Source: CAZEVY01 sp964515555
Lineage (GTDB): Bacteria; Acidobacteriota; Terriglobia; Bryobacterales; Bryobacteraceae
DNA: 17,085 bases
Direction: 5' to 3'
Assembly: GCA_964515555.1 (NCBI GenBank)
Contig: CAZEVY010000112.1
Coordinates: 1-17,085, forward strand
A model generated the notes under the pieces. The model made no database searches. It was given only the letters and a program-made list of their open reading frames with translations, and was not told the DNA's origin. Every line of letters begins with the position of its first letter. Positions within the stretch are counted from its first letter, which is position 1. The translations under genes and the position numbers were made by a program. This document shows positions 7,534 through 15,777 of the stretch, piece after piece.

Positions 7534-8012
7534 AGCGTCTCGGCGAGCACCTTGCGCGTCTGCTCCTCGCGATACGCCGCCAGCTTCGCCCCCAGCGCAC
7601 TGTCCGACAGCGCCAGAATCGCCACCGCCAGCAGCGCGGCATTCGTCGCTCCCGGTTTGCCGATGGCGAGCGTTCCGACCGGAATGCCGCCCGGCATTTG
7701 CACCGTCGCCAGCAGCGAGTCGAGCCCCTTGAGCGACGCGCTTTCCATCGGCACGCCAAGCACTGGCAGCGTCGTATGGGCCGCGCAGACTCCCGCCAGA
7801 TGCGCCGCGCCACCCGCCGCCGCGACCATCACCTTCACGCCTCGCCCGGCCGCGCCTGAGACAAACTCCATGGTCGCCGCCGGCGTGCGATGCGCCGAGA
7901 GCACGCGGCATTCGTGCGCGACGCCGAAGCGCTCCAGCGTCTCCGAGCAGTGACGCATCGTGTCCCAATCGGACTTGCTGCCCATGAGCACGGCGACGAG
8001 AGCGGCGCCCAC
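7527..8012 (-). CDS. purE: N5-carboxyaminoimidazole ribonucleotide mutase (PurE)
   Basis: Catalyses conversion of N5-CAIR to CAIR in de novo purine synthesis. The 161-residue length is normal for class I PurE, and the motifs are intact: GSKSD (11-15), SAHRTP (39-44) with the catalytic His41, AAGGAAHL (65-72), QMPGGIPVGT (105-114) and GATNAALLA (121-129). The start codon is GTG at 8012, supported by GGGGGAG just upstream, inside the end of the isocitrate dehydrogenase gene; one base separates that gene's TAA from this GTG, so the two are surely co-transcribed and probably translationally coupled. The usual partner purK (N5-CAIR synthetase) is not in the window and must be elsewhere for a class I PurE to be useful. 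Identification is secure. Confidence 0.95.
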   Translation of the reverse strand: MGAALVAVLMGSKSDWDTMRHCSETLERFGVAHECRVLSAHRTPAATMEFVSGAAGRGVKVMVAAAGGAAHLAGVCAAHTTLPVLGVPMESASLKGLDSLLATVQMPGGIPVGTLAIGKPGATNAALLAVAILALSDSALGAKLAAYREEQTRKVLAETLP

Positions 8013-8013
8013 G

Positions 8014-9456
8014 TTACTCCCCCTGGCCGAGCGAATAGGCGCGCTGGCCGTCGAACTTGCAGAGATTCTCGGTCTTGATGAAATCCAGTCCCTGCACGGC
8101 CATCTTGTCCAGCACGGCGATCACCTGCTGATGCGTCACCGTGTCGCCCTCGCCGACGAAGCGGCAGCGCCAGTGGTCGGAACACATCGTTTCCGGCATG
8201 CCTTCCGGCCACACCTTCACCCCGCGATTGCTGATCATCTGCAGCTTGAGGCCGGCTACCGAGACCGCGCGCAGCTCCGCCGCGAGATCGTCGGGCGATC
8301 CCGCCGACCAGTCCAGAAACACGTCCACTCCGACGAGCTCCTTTTTCGACGGCGCGCGCACCGACACCGCCGCCTGCTCCTGGCGCGGGGCGCTCGTGTA
8401 AGCGGCCGCTTTCAGCTTCTCGGGCGACTGGCCCAGGCGTGCCACCACCGCCTGTGCGAACTCCTTCGTGCCGACCTTTTGTTTGCTCACGCCCTCCTGA
8501 AAGATGTCGTAGGTGTGGACACCGTCCTCGATGGCGCGCAGCCAGGCGTTATGCACGCGCGCGGCGATGTCGGGCTGATCGATATGAACCAGCATCATGA
8601 CGGCGCCCAGCAACAGGCCCGAGGGATTCGCGAGATTCTGCCCGGCCCGCCGCGGCGCGGAGCCGTGAATCGCCTCGAACATCGCGCATGAGAGGCCGAT
8701 ATTCGCGGAGCCCGCCAGTCCCACCGACCCCGCGATCTGTGCCGCCACGTCGGAGAGAATGTCGCCGTAGAGGTTCGGCATGACGATCACGTCGAAGGCC
8801 TCGGGCGTGTCCGCCAGTTTGGCCGCGCCGATGTCGACGATCCAGTGCTCCTTCTCGATCTCCGGGTACTGCGCTCCGACCTCGTCGTAGACCCGGTGGA
8901 ACATGCCGTCGCTCAGCTTCATGATGTTGTCCTTCGTGAAGCAGGTGACCTTCTTGCGCTGGTTCCGGCGCGCGTACTCGAAGGCGTAACGCACGATGCG
9001 CTCGCAGCCCGGCCGCGAGAAGATCTTCAGGCTCTGCACCACCTGCGCGGTCTGCTGGTGCTCAATGCCGGCGTACAGATCTTCTTCGTTCTCCCGCACG
9101 ATGACGACGTCCATGGCTGGATGCCGGGTATCGACGTACGGATGATAGGCGACGCAGGGCCGCACGTTGGCGTAAAGGCCGAGAGTCTTGCGCGTGGTGA
9201 CGTTAAGGCTCTTGAATCCGCCGCCCTGCGGGGTGGTGATCGGCGCCTTGAGGAAGACGCGAGTGCGACGCATCGACTCCCAGGCTCCCGGCTCGATCCC
9301 CGCGCTGATGCCGCGCAGGTAGACCTTTTCGCCGATTTCGATCTCTTCGGTGTCAATCCGCGCGCCGGCGGCCTTCAGTATCTCGAGCGTGGCGCCCATG
9401 ATCTCGGGGCCGATGCCGTCGCCGCGTGCGACCGTGATGGGAACGTTCTGTGACAT
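8014..9456 (-). CDS. icd: isocitrate dehydrogenase, long Thermus-like form with C-terminal extension
   Basis: Oxidative decarboxylation of isocitrate to 2-oxoglutarate in the TCA cycle. The 480-residue protein has a catalytic core (1 to about 345) with GDGIGPEI (12-19), the substrate loop SLNVTTRK (83-90, Ser83 aligning with the phosphorylated serine of E. coli Icd), Arg99, ENEEDLYAG (122-130), NLYGDILSD (228-236) and HGSAPRRAG (264-272). A further domain of about 110 residues (roughly 370-480) follows, as in the Thermus-type enzymes of about 496 residues, and is absent from the E. coli form. Arg269-Arg270 occupy the coenzyme-determining Lys-Tyr positions of E. coli Icd; basic residues there favour NADP, but this is inference. 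ATG 9456 is chosen over the upstream open frame because GGAAGG precedes it by 7 nt. It is followed by purE one base later. Confidence 0.93.
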   Translation of the reverse strand: MSQNVPITVARGDGIGPEIMGATLEILKAAGARIDTEEIEIGEKVYLRGISAGIEPGAWESMRRTRVFLKAPITTPQGGGFKSLNVTTRKTLGLYANVRPCVAYHPYVDTRHPAMDVVIVRENEEDLYAGIEHQQTAQVVQSLKIFSRPGCERIVRYAFEYARRNQRKKVTCFTKDNIMKLSDGMFHRVYDEVGAQYPEIEKEHWIVDIGAAKLADTPEAFDVIVMPNLYGDILSDVAAQIAGSVGLAGSANIGLSCAMFEAIHGSAPRRAGQNLANPSGLLLGAVMMLVHIDQPDIAARVHNAWLRAIEDGVHTYDIFQEGVSKQKVGTKEFAQAVVARLGQSPEKLKAAAYTSAPRQEQAAVSVRAPSKKELVGVDVFLDWSAGSPDDLAAELRAVSVAGLKLQMISNRGVKVWPEGMPETMCSDHWRCRFVGEGDTVTHQQVIAVLDKMAVQGLDFIKTENLCKFDGQRAYSLGQGE

Positions 9457-9554
9457 GGTCAGCCTTCCACGATAAGGGTTCGCGGGTGGAAGGTGCAAGT
9501 TTGCGCTTCGTCGCCCGGCCGGCGGCGCGCCGACGCGGATTCAGCAAGCGATTC
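9457..9554. other. intergenic region upstream of icd
   Basis: These 98 bases separate the end of the DUF1501 gene from the start of icd, both on the minus strand. They hold the icd ribosome-binding site and a GC-rich palindrome (CGGCGCGCCG, about 9521-9530) without a loop or T-run. A TTGCAC and TTATCG pair 17 nt apart is present on the minus strand, but both hexamers are weak. I see no small open frame or convincing terminator. Confidence 0.4.
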
Positions 9555-10795
9555 TCAACTCCACAACTCCGCGACCACCTCGCCGCCGACGATCGTCGGC
9601 CGCTCCGCGCGCCCGTTATGCAGGTAGGTCAGCTTCACGTGATCCAGGCCGAGCAGATGGAGCATCGTCGCGTGGATGTCGTGAACGTGGCAGGGCCGCT
9701 CCACCGCCCGCAACCCGATCTCGTCGGTTGTCCCGACCGTGCGGCCGCCCTTCACCCCCGCGCCCGCCATCCAGATCGTGAAGCCCCACGGATTGTGGTC
9801 GCGACCGTCGCCCTTCTCGTTGAACGGAGTGCGCCCGAACTCGCCGCCCCACACCACGAGAGTGTCTTCGAGCATCCCGCGCGACTTCAGATCCGCCAGC
9901 AGCCCCGCGACCGGCTTGTCCGACACCCGGCACCACTTCCCGTGATTCGCCTCGATGTTCGAGTGCGCATCCCAGCCGCTGCCCGACCCGCAGTACAACT
10001 CCACGAACCGCACGCCTCGCTCNNNNNNNNNNNNNNNNNNNNNNNNNNNNNNNNNNNNNNNNNNNNNNNNNNNNNNNNNNNNNNNNNNNNNNNNNNNNNN
10101 NNNNNNNNNNNNNNNNNNNNNNTGTCGCCCGACCGGAATTGCATACCCTGGTAGCCCGCCGGCAGGAACCCCGCGCTCCAGTTCTTCGGCCCGCCCAGGA
10201 CCTCCTTGTCGTCGGCCAGCACTACGAACGAGGGCAGGTTGCGATTGGCCGCGCCCAGCCCGTAAGTCACCCACGCGCCCAGCGAGGGGCGTCCGGCGAG
10301 AATGTCGCCGGTGTTCATCTGGCAGACCGAGCCCACGTGGTTCAGCCCGTTCGCCCAACACGAGCGAATCACCGCCAGGTCGTCGGCGTGTCTGGCGATG
10401 TGCGGATACCAGTCCGACACCCACAGGCCGCTTTCGCCGTGCTGCGCGAACTTGCGGCGCGAGGCCATCAACGTGTTGCCGGCCGTGCCCATGGCGGTGA
10501 TCGGACGGCCGAACGACGCCGGCATCGGCTCGCCGTCCATCTCGGCGAGCTTCGGCTTGGGATCGAACAGGTCGATATGGCTCGGCCCGCCTTCCATGAA
10601 CAGCCAGATGACCGACTTCGCTTTCGGCGCGTGATGGTGAGGGCGAGGCGCCAGCGGATCGGCCTTCGCCGGCGCCGCCTGCGCGCGATCGTCGAGCATG
10701 CTGGCCAGTGCGATTCCAGCCAGTCCGCTACCCGCCCGCGTAAAGAACTCGCGGCGAGTGCGTACCGGCCAGTGATGCGACGCTCGTCCGATCAT
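9555..10795 (-). CDS. DUF1501 family protein, Tat-exported, interrupted by assembly gap
   Basis: DUF1501 (PF07394) belongs to the alkaline phosphatase/sulfatase-fold superfamily; no reaction is established. The N-terminal 224 residues carry a twin-arginine signal (RREFF at 14-18, then a GSGLAGIALAS core) and MEGGPSHIDLFDPKP (67-81). After 100 N, about 155 residues follow, with WGGEFGRTP, DHNPWGFTIWMAGAGVKGG and a His-rich DIHATMLHLLGLDH segment typical of the family end. The two parts are in different frames only because 100 is not a multiple of three; the real missing piece, by family length (about 470-480), is probably near 95-100 residues, so this is not evidence of a pseudogene. The start lies 2 nt after the stop of the DUF1549/1553 gene with no ribosome-binding site, so coupling is likely. 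Confidence 0.88.
10023..10122. other. 100-N assembly gap inside the DUF1501 gene
   Basis: Exactly 100 N, the customary placeholder for a scaffold gap of unknown length. It falls between residue 224 of the N-terminal part and the ERGVRFVELY segment of the C-terminal part of one DUF1501 protein, so the scaffold join itself is right. The true gap is probably nearer 290 bases. Confidence 0.95.
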
Positions 10796-10797
10796 CG

Positions 10798-12999
10798 TCA
10801 GTTGAGATACAGAAACTCGTTCGAGTTGAGCAACATCTGACAGAGATCCACCAGCGCCCGGTCCCGCGACCCGGCGATCTCCTGCTGACGCGCAAGAAAC
10901 GCCACGGCGCTCGTGCGCTCGTCCTCCGCCGGTGTCCGCCCGTATACCAGCTTCCAGGCCCGATCCACCTGCGCCGCGTCCGTCAGACCGGTGTCGTTCT
11001 TCACGCGCTGCGCCAGCCCGCGCGCCCAGCCGAGCACCAGCTCGTCGTTCAACAGTCCGAGCGCCTGCGTCGGCGTCACCGTCGTGTTGCGGCGGCCGCA
11101 GCTCTCGTGCGTGTCGGGCATGTCAAACGTCTCGAGCATCGGATAGCGCGTGTTGCGACGCACGAAAATGTAGACGCTGCGCCGTTGCGCGTCGGCGGCG
11201 TCCTCCTGCTTCAGCCAGCCGCCGCGCGTCGTCATGCCGGGCGGCAGCGGGGGAAACACACCCGGCCCGAACATCTTCGTGTTCAGTTGACCCGACACTG
11301 CCAGCATCGAATCGCGGATGACTTCGCCCTCCAGCCGCCGCCGATGCGCCCGCCACAACAGCTTGTTCTCCGGGTCGGCCGCGGCCGCCTCCTCGCGATA
11401 GGCCGCCGACTGCTGCCACGTCTTCGAGAGCATGATCCGCTTCTGCATCGACTTCACGCTCCAGCCGTCGGCGACGAACGTCGCCGCCAGCCAGTCGAGC
11501 AGCTCGCGATGCGTCGGCCGGTCGCCCATCACGCCGAAGTCGCTCGGCGTCCCCACGATTCCGCGCCCGAACTGGTGATGCCAGATGCGATTCGCCATCA
11601 CGCGCGCCGTCAGCGGATTCGCCGGATCGCTGAGCCATCGCGCCAGAGCCGACCGGCGTCCGGAAGAGTTGACGCCCGGCGGCGGTGGGATCGCGGCGTC
11701 GGATGCGTCGAGAATCGTGAGGAATCCGGGGCGCACCTCGTCCTGGCGCGCGTCGTAGGCGCCGCCCGAGAGCACGTGTGTCGCCGGTGCGATGCGGCCG
11801 TTGTCGATCATGGCCTGCGCATAGGGCATCGCCTCGGGCTTGAAGGCGTCGAACTTCGCCAACTCCGACTTCAACTCCTGGTAGCGCGCTTTCTCCGCGC
11901 CGCGCAGCTTCGCGATCCCCAACTCCTCGGGGACTTCGAGCTGCGGCTTGGCCTTGTAGTACATCTGCCACTGGAACGGCGTGCGTCGATCGGCCGGCGT
12001 CGTGACCGCGCTCTGAATCTCCGGCGGAAACTTCTCGAAACCGTCCTGCCACAACGCCTGCATCTTGGGCTGCAGAAGACGCCGCATCTCGGCGCGAACC
12101 TCGCGCGTGCGATTCTCCCAGTCGGCCTGCTTCTCCTGCCAATGCGCGCGCCGCTTCGCGCCCAGCAAAGGAAAGCTGTCCTCGATGCGCGTGTTCGCAA
12201 AGAACGCCTGGAGCCGGTAATAGTCTTTGTGCAGGATCGGGTCGAACTTGTGGTCGTGACAGCGCGCGCAGGCGTAGGTCATGCCGAGAAAGGTCGCCGC
12301 CGTGGCGTCGGTAATGTCGTTGAGCAGCTCCTGGCGGCGCTGCGCGATGTTGCGCGCGTTCGATTCGTCGGGAAAGTGGCGATTGAACCCGGTGGCCACG
12401 GCCGCCGCCAGCGACTCCGGATACATCTCGTCGCCGGCGATCTGTTCCTGCACGAACCGGTCGTAAGGCTTGTCTTCGTTGAACGACTGGATGACATAGT
12501 CGCGATACCGCCAGATGTTCGGTCGCGTCTCGTCGGCCTTGAAGCCTTCGCTGTCGGCGTAGCGCGCCAGGTCGAGCCAGTGGCGCGCCCAGCGCTCCCC
12601 GTATCGCGGCGACGCCAGCAGCCGGTCGACGACCTTCTCGAATGCGTTCGCATCCGTGTCGGCGACGAACGCCTGGACCTCGTCGGGTGTGGGCGGCAGG
12701 CCGGTCAGCGTGAGCGAAGCGCGGCGAATCAGCGTCGGCCTGTCGGCCGGAGGATTGGGCGCCAGATTCTTCTCTTCGAGCTTCGCCAGCACAAAGGCGT
12801 CGATCTCATTGGCCGGCCACGCCGTGTTCTTCACCGCCGGTGGCGCGGGTTTGACGACCTTTTGGAACGCCCAGTATCGAAGTTGCTGCGGCGTGAACGA
12901 ATGCGTCGCCGGGCCTCCGCCCGCATACAACGCCGCCGCCAGCGCGACGACCAGCACAATCCCGGCGCACCAGCGCCAATGCGCGCATAAAGGACACAT
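10798..12999 (-). CDS. DUF1549/DUF1553 (PSD1-like) exported protein with CXXCH motif
   Basis: A 733-residue exported protein. Residues 12-27 form a signal peptide or membrane anchor. DUF1549 spans about 65-270, including RRASLTLTGLPPTPDEV (92-108), SPRYGERWARHWLDLARYADS (130-150) and CARCHDHKFDP (244-254), a CXXCH heme-c-type motif common in this family. DUF1553 spans about 447-705, including NPLTARVMANRIWHHQFG (461-478) and SPDFG-like TPSDFG (484-489). The separate N-terminal cytochrome domain (PSCyt1) of longer relatives is missing. Such proteins are nearly always paired with DUF1501, as here, and are suspected to act on extracellular polymers, but no reaction is proven. ATG 12999 has no ribosome-binding site and lies 10 nt after TATAAT, suggesting a leaderless message. 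An upstream GTG (13071) would run through the preceding gene and is less likely. Confidence 0.88.
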   Translation of the reverse strand: MCPLCAHWRWCAGIVLVVALAAALYAGGGPATHSFTPQQLRYWAFQKVVKPAPPAVKNTAWPANEIDAFVLAKLEEKNLAPNPPADRPTLIRRASLTLTGLPPTPDEVQAFVADTDANAFEKVVDRLLASPRYGERWARHWLDLARYADSEGFKADETRPNIWRYRDYVIQSFNEDKPYDRFVQEQIAGDEMYPESLAAAVATGFNRHFPDESNARNIAQRRQELLNDITDATAATFLGMTYACARCHDHKFDPILHKDYYRLQAFFANTRIEDSFPLLGAKRRAHWQEKQADWENRTREVRAEMRRLLQPKMQALWQDGFEKFPPEIQSAVTTPADRRTPFQWQMYYKAKPQLEVPEELGIAKLRGAEKARYQELKSELAKFDAFKPEAMPYAQAMIDNGRIAPATHVLSGGAYDARQDEVRPGFLTILDASDAAIPPPPGVNSSGRRSALARWLSDPANPLTARVMANRIWHHQFGRGIVGTPSDFGVMGDRPTHRELLDWLAATFVADGWSVKSMQKRIMLSKTWQQSAAYREEAAAADPENKLLWRAHRRRLEGEVIRDSMLAVSGQLNTKMFGPGVFPPLPPGMTTRGGWLKQEDAADAQRRSVYIFVRRNTRYPMLETFDMPDTHESCGRRNTTVTPTQALGLLNDELVLGWARGLAQRVKNDTGLTDAAQVDRAWKLVYGRTPAEDERTSAVAFLARQQEIAGSRDRALVDLCQMLLNSNEFLYLN

Positions 13000-13009
13000 G
13001 ATTGGCCGG

Positions 13010-13015
13010 ATTATA
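13010..13015 (-). promoter_or_regulatory. perfect -10 box (TATAAT) directly before the DUF1549/1553 gene
   Basis: Reading the minus strand, the stop codon TGA of the GT-C gene (13018-13016) is followed at once by TATAAT and, after 10 nt, by ATG 12999. Transcription starting 6-8 nt after the box would leave a leader of only about 2-4 nt. No -35 match is present at 15-18 nt spacing (GGGTGC at 17). In DNA this GC-rich a perfect hexamer at this place is unlikely to be chance. Confidence 0.5.
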
Positions 13016-14365
13016 TCACCGCCGCAACACCCGCACCCAGGCCGCCCCCTCGCGCAACACCGCGACCTCACGCCCGGCCGGGACGCCGCCCTCGTAGTCG
13101 TGCCACACCGCGACCACCGCCGCCGACCCGTCCCAGGCGGGCAACAGACGGTCCTTCCCCAGTCGCGAGTGCACCAGCGTTCTTTGGTAGTCGGGCGGCG
13201 ACGTGTCGGCCGACGCCATGATTTCCCGCGCGCGCCGCAGTCCCTCCTCCCCCTGCCGTCGCGCGATCTTCGCGAGATACACCTTCGGCTCCATCGCCCG
13301 TGCCAGTACGACCGCTTTCTCCGCAGGTCCGACGTTCCTGTCGAGATACTCCGCCAGCGTGACCGCCAGCCGAATCTCGGGCAGGGAGGTGTCGCGAACC
13401 AGAAACCGCTGCGCGTCGGCGATTCCCCACGCCACGCCTATCGCCGTCAGCGCCAATCCCGCGCGCGGCCATCGCGCGATCGCGAGCGCCGCCAGAAACA
13501 GGCCCGCCGCGATCGGAATCGCCGCCTCGCGCGACGTGACGTATCGCTCCGGGTCGGGCGAGACACCATGTGCGGAAAAGAGTATCGAGATCACGAACAG
13601 AAAGAGAAACAGAAGAAGCCCGGTGGGGCGGCGCTCCAGCGCCGCGCGGGGCCTCCAGGCCCCGCACACACCCAGCAATACCAGCACCAGCACCGGCGGC
13701 GGCGTATTCTTCAGCGCGATCCACGCCAGATACGCGTACCGCTGCAGGCGCCACCACGACTCCGGCCACTCCACCACGAACGTCCCCGGCGGCGATAACC
13801 CGCCGCGCCAGGCGATCCACGCCAGCGGAGCCCAGCCGTAAAGAAGCACGGCGCGCGCGAACCGGCGGCGCCCAGCGAGGATGAAGACCGGCACCGCGCA
13901 CCACGCCTCGTACCGCGTCAGGCACGCGACCCCCAGCGCCACGCTCGCCGCCCCCTCGCGCCCCGCGTAGTGACAATGAAACGCGAACGCCAGCGCCGCC
14001 AGCATCGGAATCTCCTGGTAGGGCACGATAGACAGCTCGACCAGAAACGGACTCGTCGCCATCAGCGCGCCGCCGCACAACGCCGCGCGCCGGCCGACAA
14101 AATGCCGCAGCAGCAGATAGGACCCCGCCGCCAGCGCCCCGCCGCTCAACGCGACCATGTAACGCACCGCGACGACGCTGTCCGTCCATCTCGACACCGC
14201 GTAGATCGCTGCTTGCAGCGCCGGAAGCTGGTAGGCGAGCAGCACCCGGTCGCGATTCGCGAGCCGCAGTATCGTGTCGCCGCCGAACACCACCGGGTGC
14301 AGATGAATGAACGCGACCCGCAGCGCCATCGCCGCGACGAACAGCAGGGTCGCGTCGCGCGTCAC
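13016..14365 (-). CDS. GT-C family integral membrane glycosyltransferase (GT39/ArnT-like), second of a pair
   Basis: A 449-residue polytopic membrane protein with about ten hydrophobic helices and a soluble C-terminal tail (about 350-449). It resembles polyprenyl-phosphate-sugar-dependent glycosyltransferases of the PMT/ArnT type: a first helix, then an acidic first outer loop with GGD (28-30) as candidate catalytic carboxylate, LAYQLPALQAAIY (43-55) and CLTRYEAWCAVPVFI later. Acceptor unknown. The GTG at 14365 is chosen because it overlaps the upstream gene's TGA in a GTGA junction (4 nt overlap) and places the first helix at the N-terminus. A double hairpin (13628-13665) is translated within it as CGAWRPRAALERRP, a loop between two helices (near residues 234-250). 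The same operon carries a second GT-C gene and lhr upstream. Confidence 0.75.
   Translation of the reverse strand: MTRDATLLFVAAMALRVAFIHLHPVVFGGDTILRLANRDRVLLAYQLPALQAAIYAVSRWTDSVVAVRYMVALSGGALAAGSYLLLRHFVGRRAALCGGALMATSPFLVELSIVPYQEIPMLAALAFAFHCHYAGREGAASVALGVACLTRYEAWCAVPVFILAGRRRFARAVLLYGWAPLAWIAWRGGLSPPGTFVVEWPESWWRLQRYAYLAWIALKNTPPPVLVLVLLGVCGAWRPRAALERRPTGLLLFLFLFVISILFSAHGVSPDPERYVTSREAAIPIAAGLFLAALAIARWPRAGLALTAIGVAWGIADAQRFLVRDTSLPEIRLAVTLAEYLDRNVGPAEKAVVLARAMEPKVYLAKIARRQGEEGLRRAREIMASADTSPPDYQRTLVHSRLGKDRLLPAWDGSAAVVAVWHDYEGGVPAGREVAVLREGAAWVRVLRR
13628..13665. repeat. two back-to-back perfect hairpins (REP-like) inside a gene
   Basis: GCGGCGCT-CC-AGCGCCGC (13628-13645) is immediately followed by GCGGGGCCT-CC-AGGCCCCGC (13646-13665). 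Stems are 8 and 9 bp, both perfect, both centred on CTCCAG, with no base between. The flanks GTGGGG (left, from 13623) and CCCCGCAC (right, to 13668) give a loose outer inverted repeat. The design resembles REP-type paired palindromes, but it lies wholly inside the second GT-C gene and keeps its frame. I found no second copy in this window. Confidence 0.65.
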
Positions 14366-15777
14366 GGCGACCGCCGCCACAGCGTCATGGACGCGTGCGT
14401 GTACTTCCAGTCGTGCGGCGCGCCGGATTCGCCAAACGTCGACCACGCAAACCGCCGCGGCAGTCTCTTATCGGCGACCATACGATACTCCGGGTCCAGC
14501 GGCGGATACTCGCCGTCGGCCAGGTCCGTCAGCAGCACCCATTCCGAGGTCGCTCGGCGGAACAGCGGATTCTCCGCCATCGGATACACCCGCCGGTCGA
14601 GCGGAGGCATCTCGGCGATGAGCCGCGCGATGGGCGACCCCGCCGGGACAGTACCTAATATGGCCGGCAGAATCTCCGTCGCCGGCTGCGGCGACCGCAT
14701 GTAATCGAGCTGCGCCAGGCAGGCGGTGAGCGGCATCACCGCCGCGGCGATCCCCACCGGGGCGCGCATCCGCGTCATTGCCGCACCCGCCGCGACCGCC
14801 AGGAACGGCAGGACAGGGACGTGCAGCCGCAGCAACCGCACCTGCATCAGGGCGACGATCAGCATCCCCGCGGCCAGGCCCGCGACGATCACGCGCTTCC
14901 CGCGCATCCGCCGGAATCCCATCGCGGCCAGTGCGAGCACCGGCGCGCCGGTGGTGAAACGTGCGAGATCGGAAATGTTCCCGAAGACCGCCCACGGCGC
15001 GGCCGCCTTCGCCGACATGCCCGCCTGAAGCTGCCGGACGATCTCCCCGCCGTGCGTGAGCCACCACGGCTCGCCCGCCAGCAGCCCCGCCGCGAACCCC
15101 GCCGCCACTCGCAGCCACAGCCGCGGCGACGGAAACGCCACCAGCAGTATCGGCCCCACCTGCAAGACCGCCGAGTGCTTCGCCGCCACCGCCAGACCCG
15201 CCGTCACCGCCGCCCCGAACGCCGACCCGCGCAGCGCCAGCCACGCCGTGAGAATCACGCATGCCGTCATCGTCAGGTCGACCCGCACCTGCGTCGACGT
15301 CAGCAGGTGCGCAGGCGAAATCGCCATCCACAACGCCGCCCACACGCCCGCCCCCTCGCCCGCGTACTCGCGCCCCAGCAGAAACGTGAGCAGCACCGTC
15401 GCCGCGCCCATCAGCAGCGAGAAGAATCGTCCGAGCTCGTACACGCGCTCGAATCCGCCCGGCGTCAGTCGATAGTACGGCTCCCTCCACGGCGACGCGA
15501 CTAGCCCGGCGTGCTCGCACAACCGCATCCACGGATAGAGCAGAAGAAAATGCAGTGTGCCCCAGTGATACCTGCGCACATCCCAGCGCCCCTCGCCGGG
15601 ATCGAGGAACGATACTGCCGTCAGCACGTCGTCCTCGTCGGGCGAGTACGACGCTCGAAAATCCGAAGCCCGCACTTCCGGCGTCGTGGGCGGCAGGCCC
15701 CAGCCGAGACCCGGCACGCGCAGCGCGAAGTACAGCAGCAGGACGCCGGTCAGACCAAGGGCTGTACGCTGTCCCAT
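14362..15777 (-). CDS. GT-C family integral membrane glycosyltransferase (PMT/ArnT-like), first of a pair
   Basis: A 471-residue polytopic membrane protein. Helix 1 (about 7-22) is followed by a large outer loop with the acidic run SPDEDD (45-50), the position and character of the catalytic carboxylates of GT-C enzymes that use polyprenyl-phosphate sugars. Further helices include FFSLLMGAATVLLTFLLG and the alanine/leucine-rich segments to about residue 350; the last 120 residues are soluble and probably outside the membrane. Donor and acceptor are unknown; glycosylation of a cell-surface polymer or protein is the family-level expectation. ATG 15777 lies 28 nt inside the end of lhr with no ribosome-binding site and no nearby alternative, so translation probably depends on lhr. 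Its stop overlaps the next GT-C start in GTGA. Confidence 0.78.
   Translation of the reverse strand: MGQRTALGLTGVLLLYFALRVPGLGWGLPPTTPEVRASDFRASYSPDEDDVLTAVSFLDPGEGRWDVRRYHWGTLHFLLLYPWMRLCEHAGLVASPWREPYYRLTPGGFERVYELGRFFSLLMGAATVLLTFLLGREYAGEGAGVWAALWMAISPAHLLTSTQVRVDLTMTACVILTAWLALRGSAFGAAVTAGLAVAAKHSAVLQVGPILLVAFPSPRLWLRVAAGFAAGLLAGEPWWLTHGGEIVRQLQAGMSAKAAAPWAVFGNISDLARFTTGAPVLALAAMGFRRMRGKRVIVAGLAAGMLIVALMQVRLLRLHVPVLPFLAVAAGAAMTRMRAPVGIAAAVMPLTACLAQLDYMRSPQPATEILPAILGTVPAGSPIARLIAEMPPLDRRVYPMAENPLFRRATSEWVLLTDLADGEYPPLDPEYRMVADKRLPRRFAWSTFGESGAPHDWKYTHASMTLWRRSP

Noticed and set aside
9555..10795. DUF1501 as a frameshifted pseudogene
   Set aside because: The frame change occurs only across the run of N, whose length is an arbitrary placeholder; both flanks have intact family motifs.
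11107..12990. 627-codon plus-strand open frame
   Set aside because: It lies opposite the DUF1549/1553 gene, has Arg/Gln/His-rich low-information sequence and no domain.
14366..14446. Longer start for the second GT-C gene
   Set aside because: It would overlap the preceding gene by 85 nt and add a hydrophilic leader before the first helix; the GTGA junction is more convincing.
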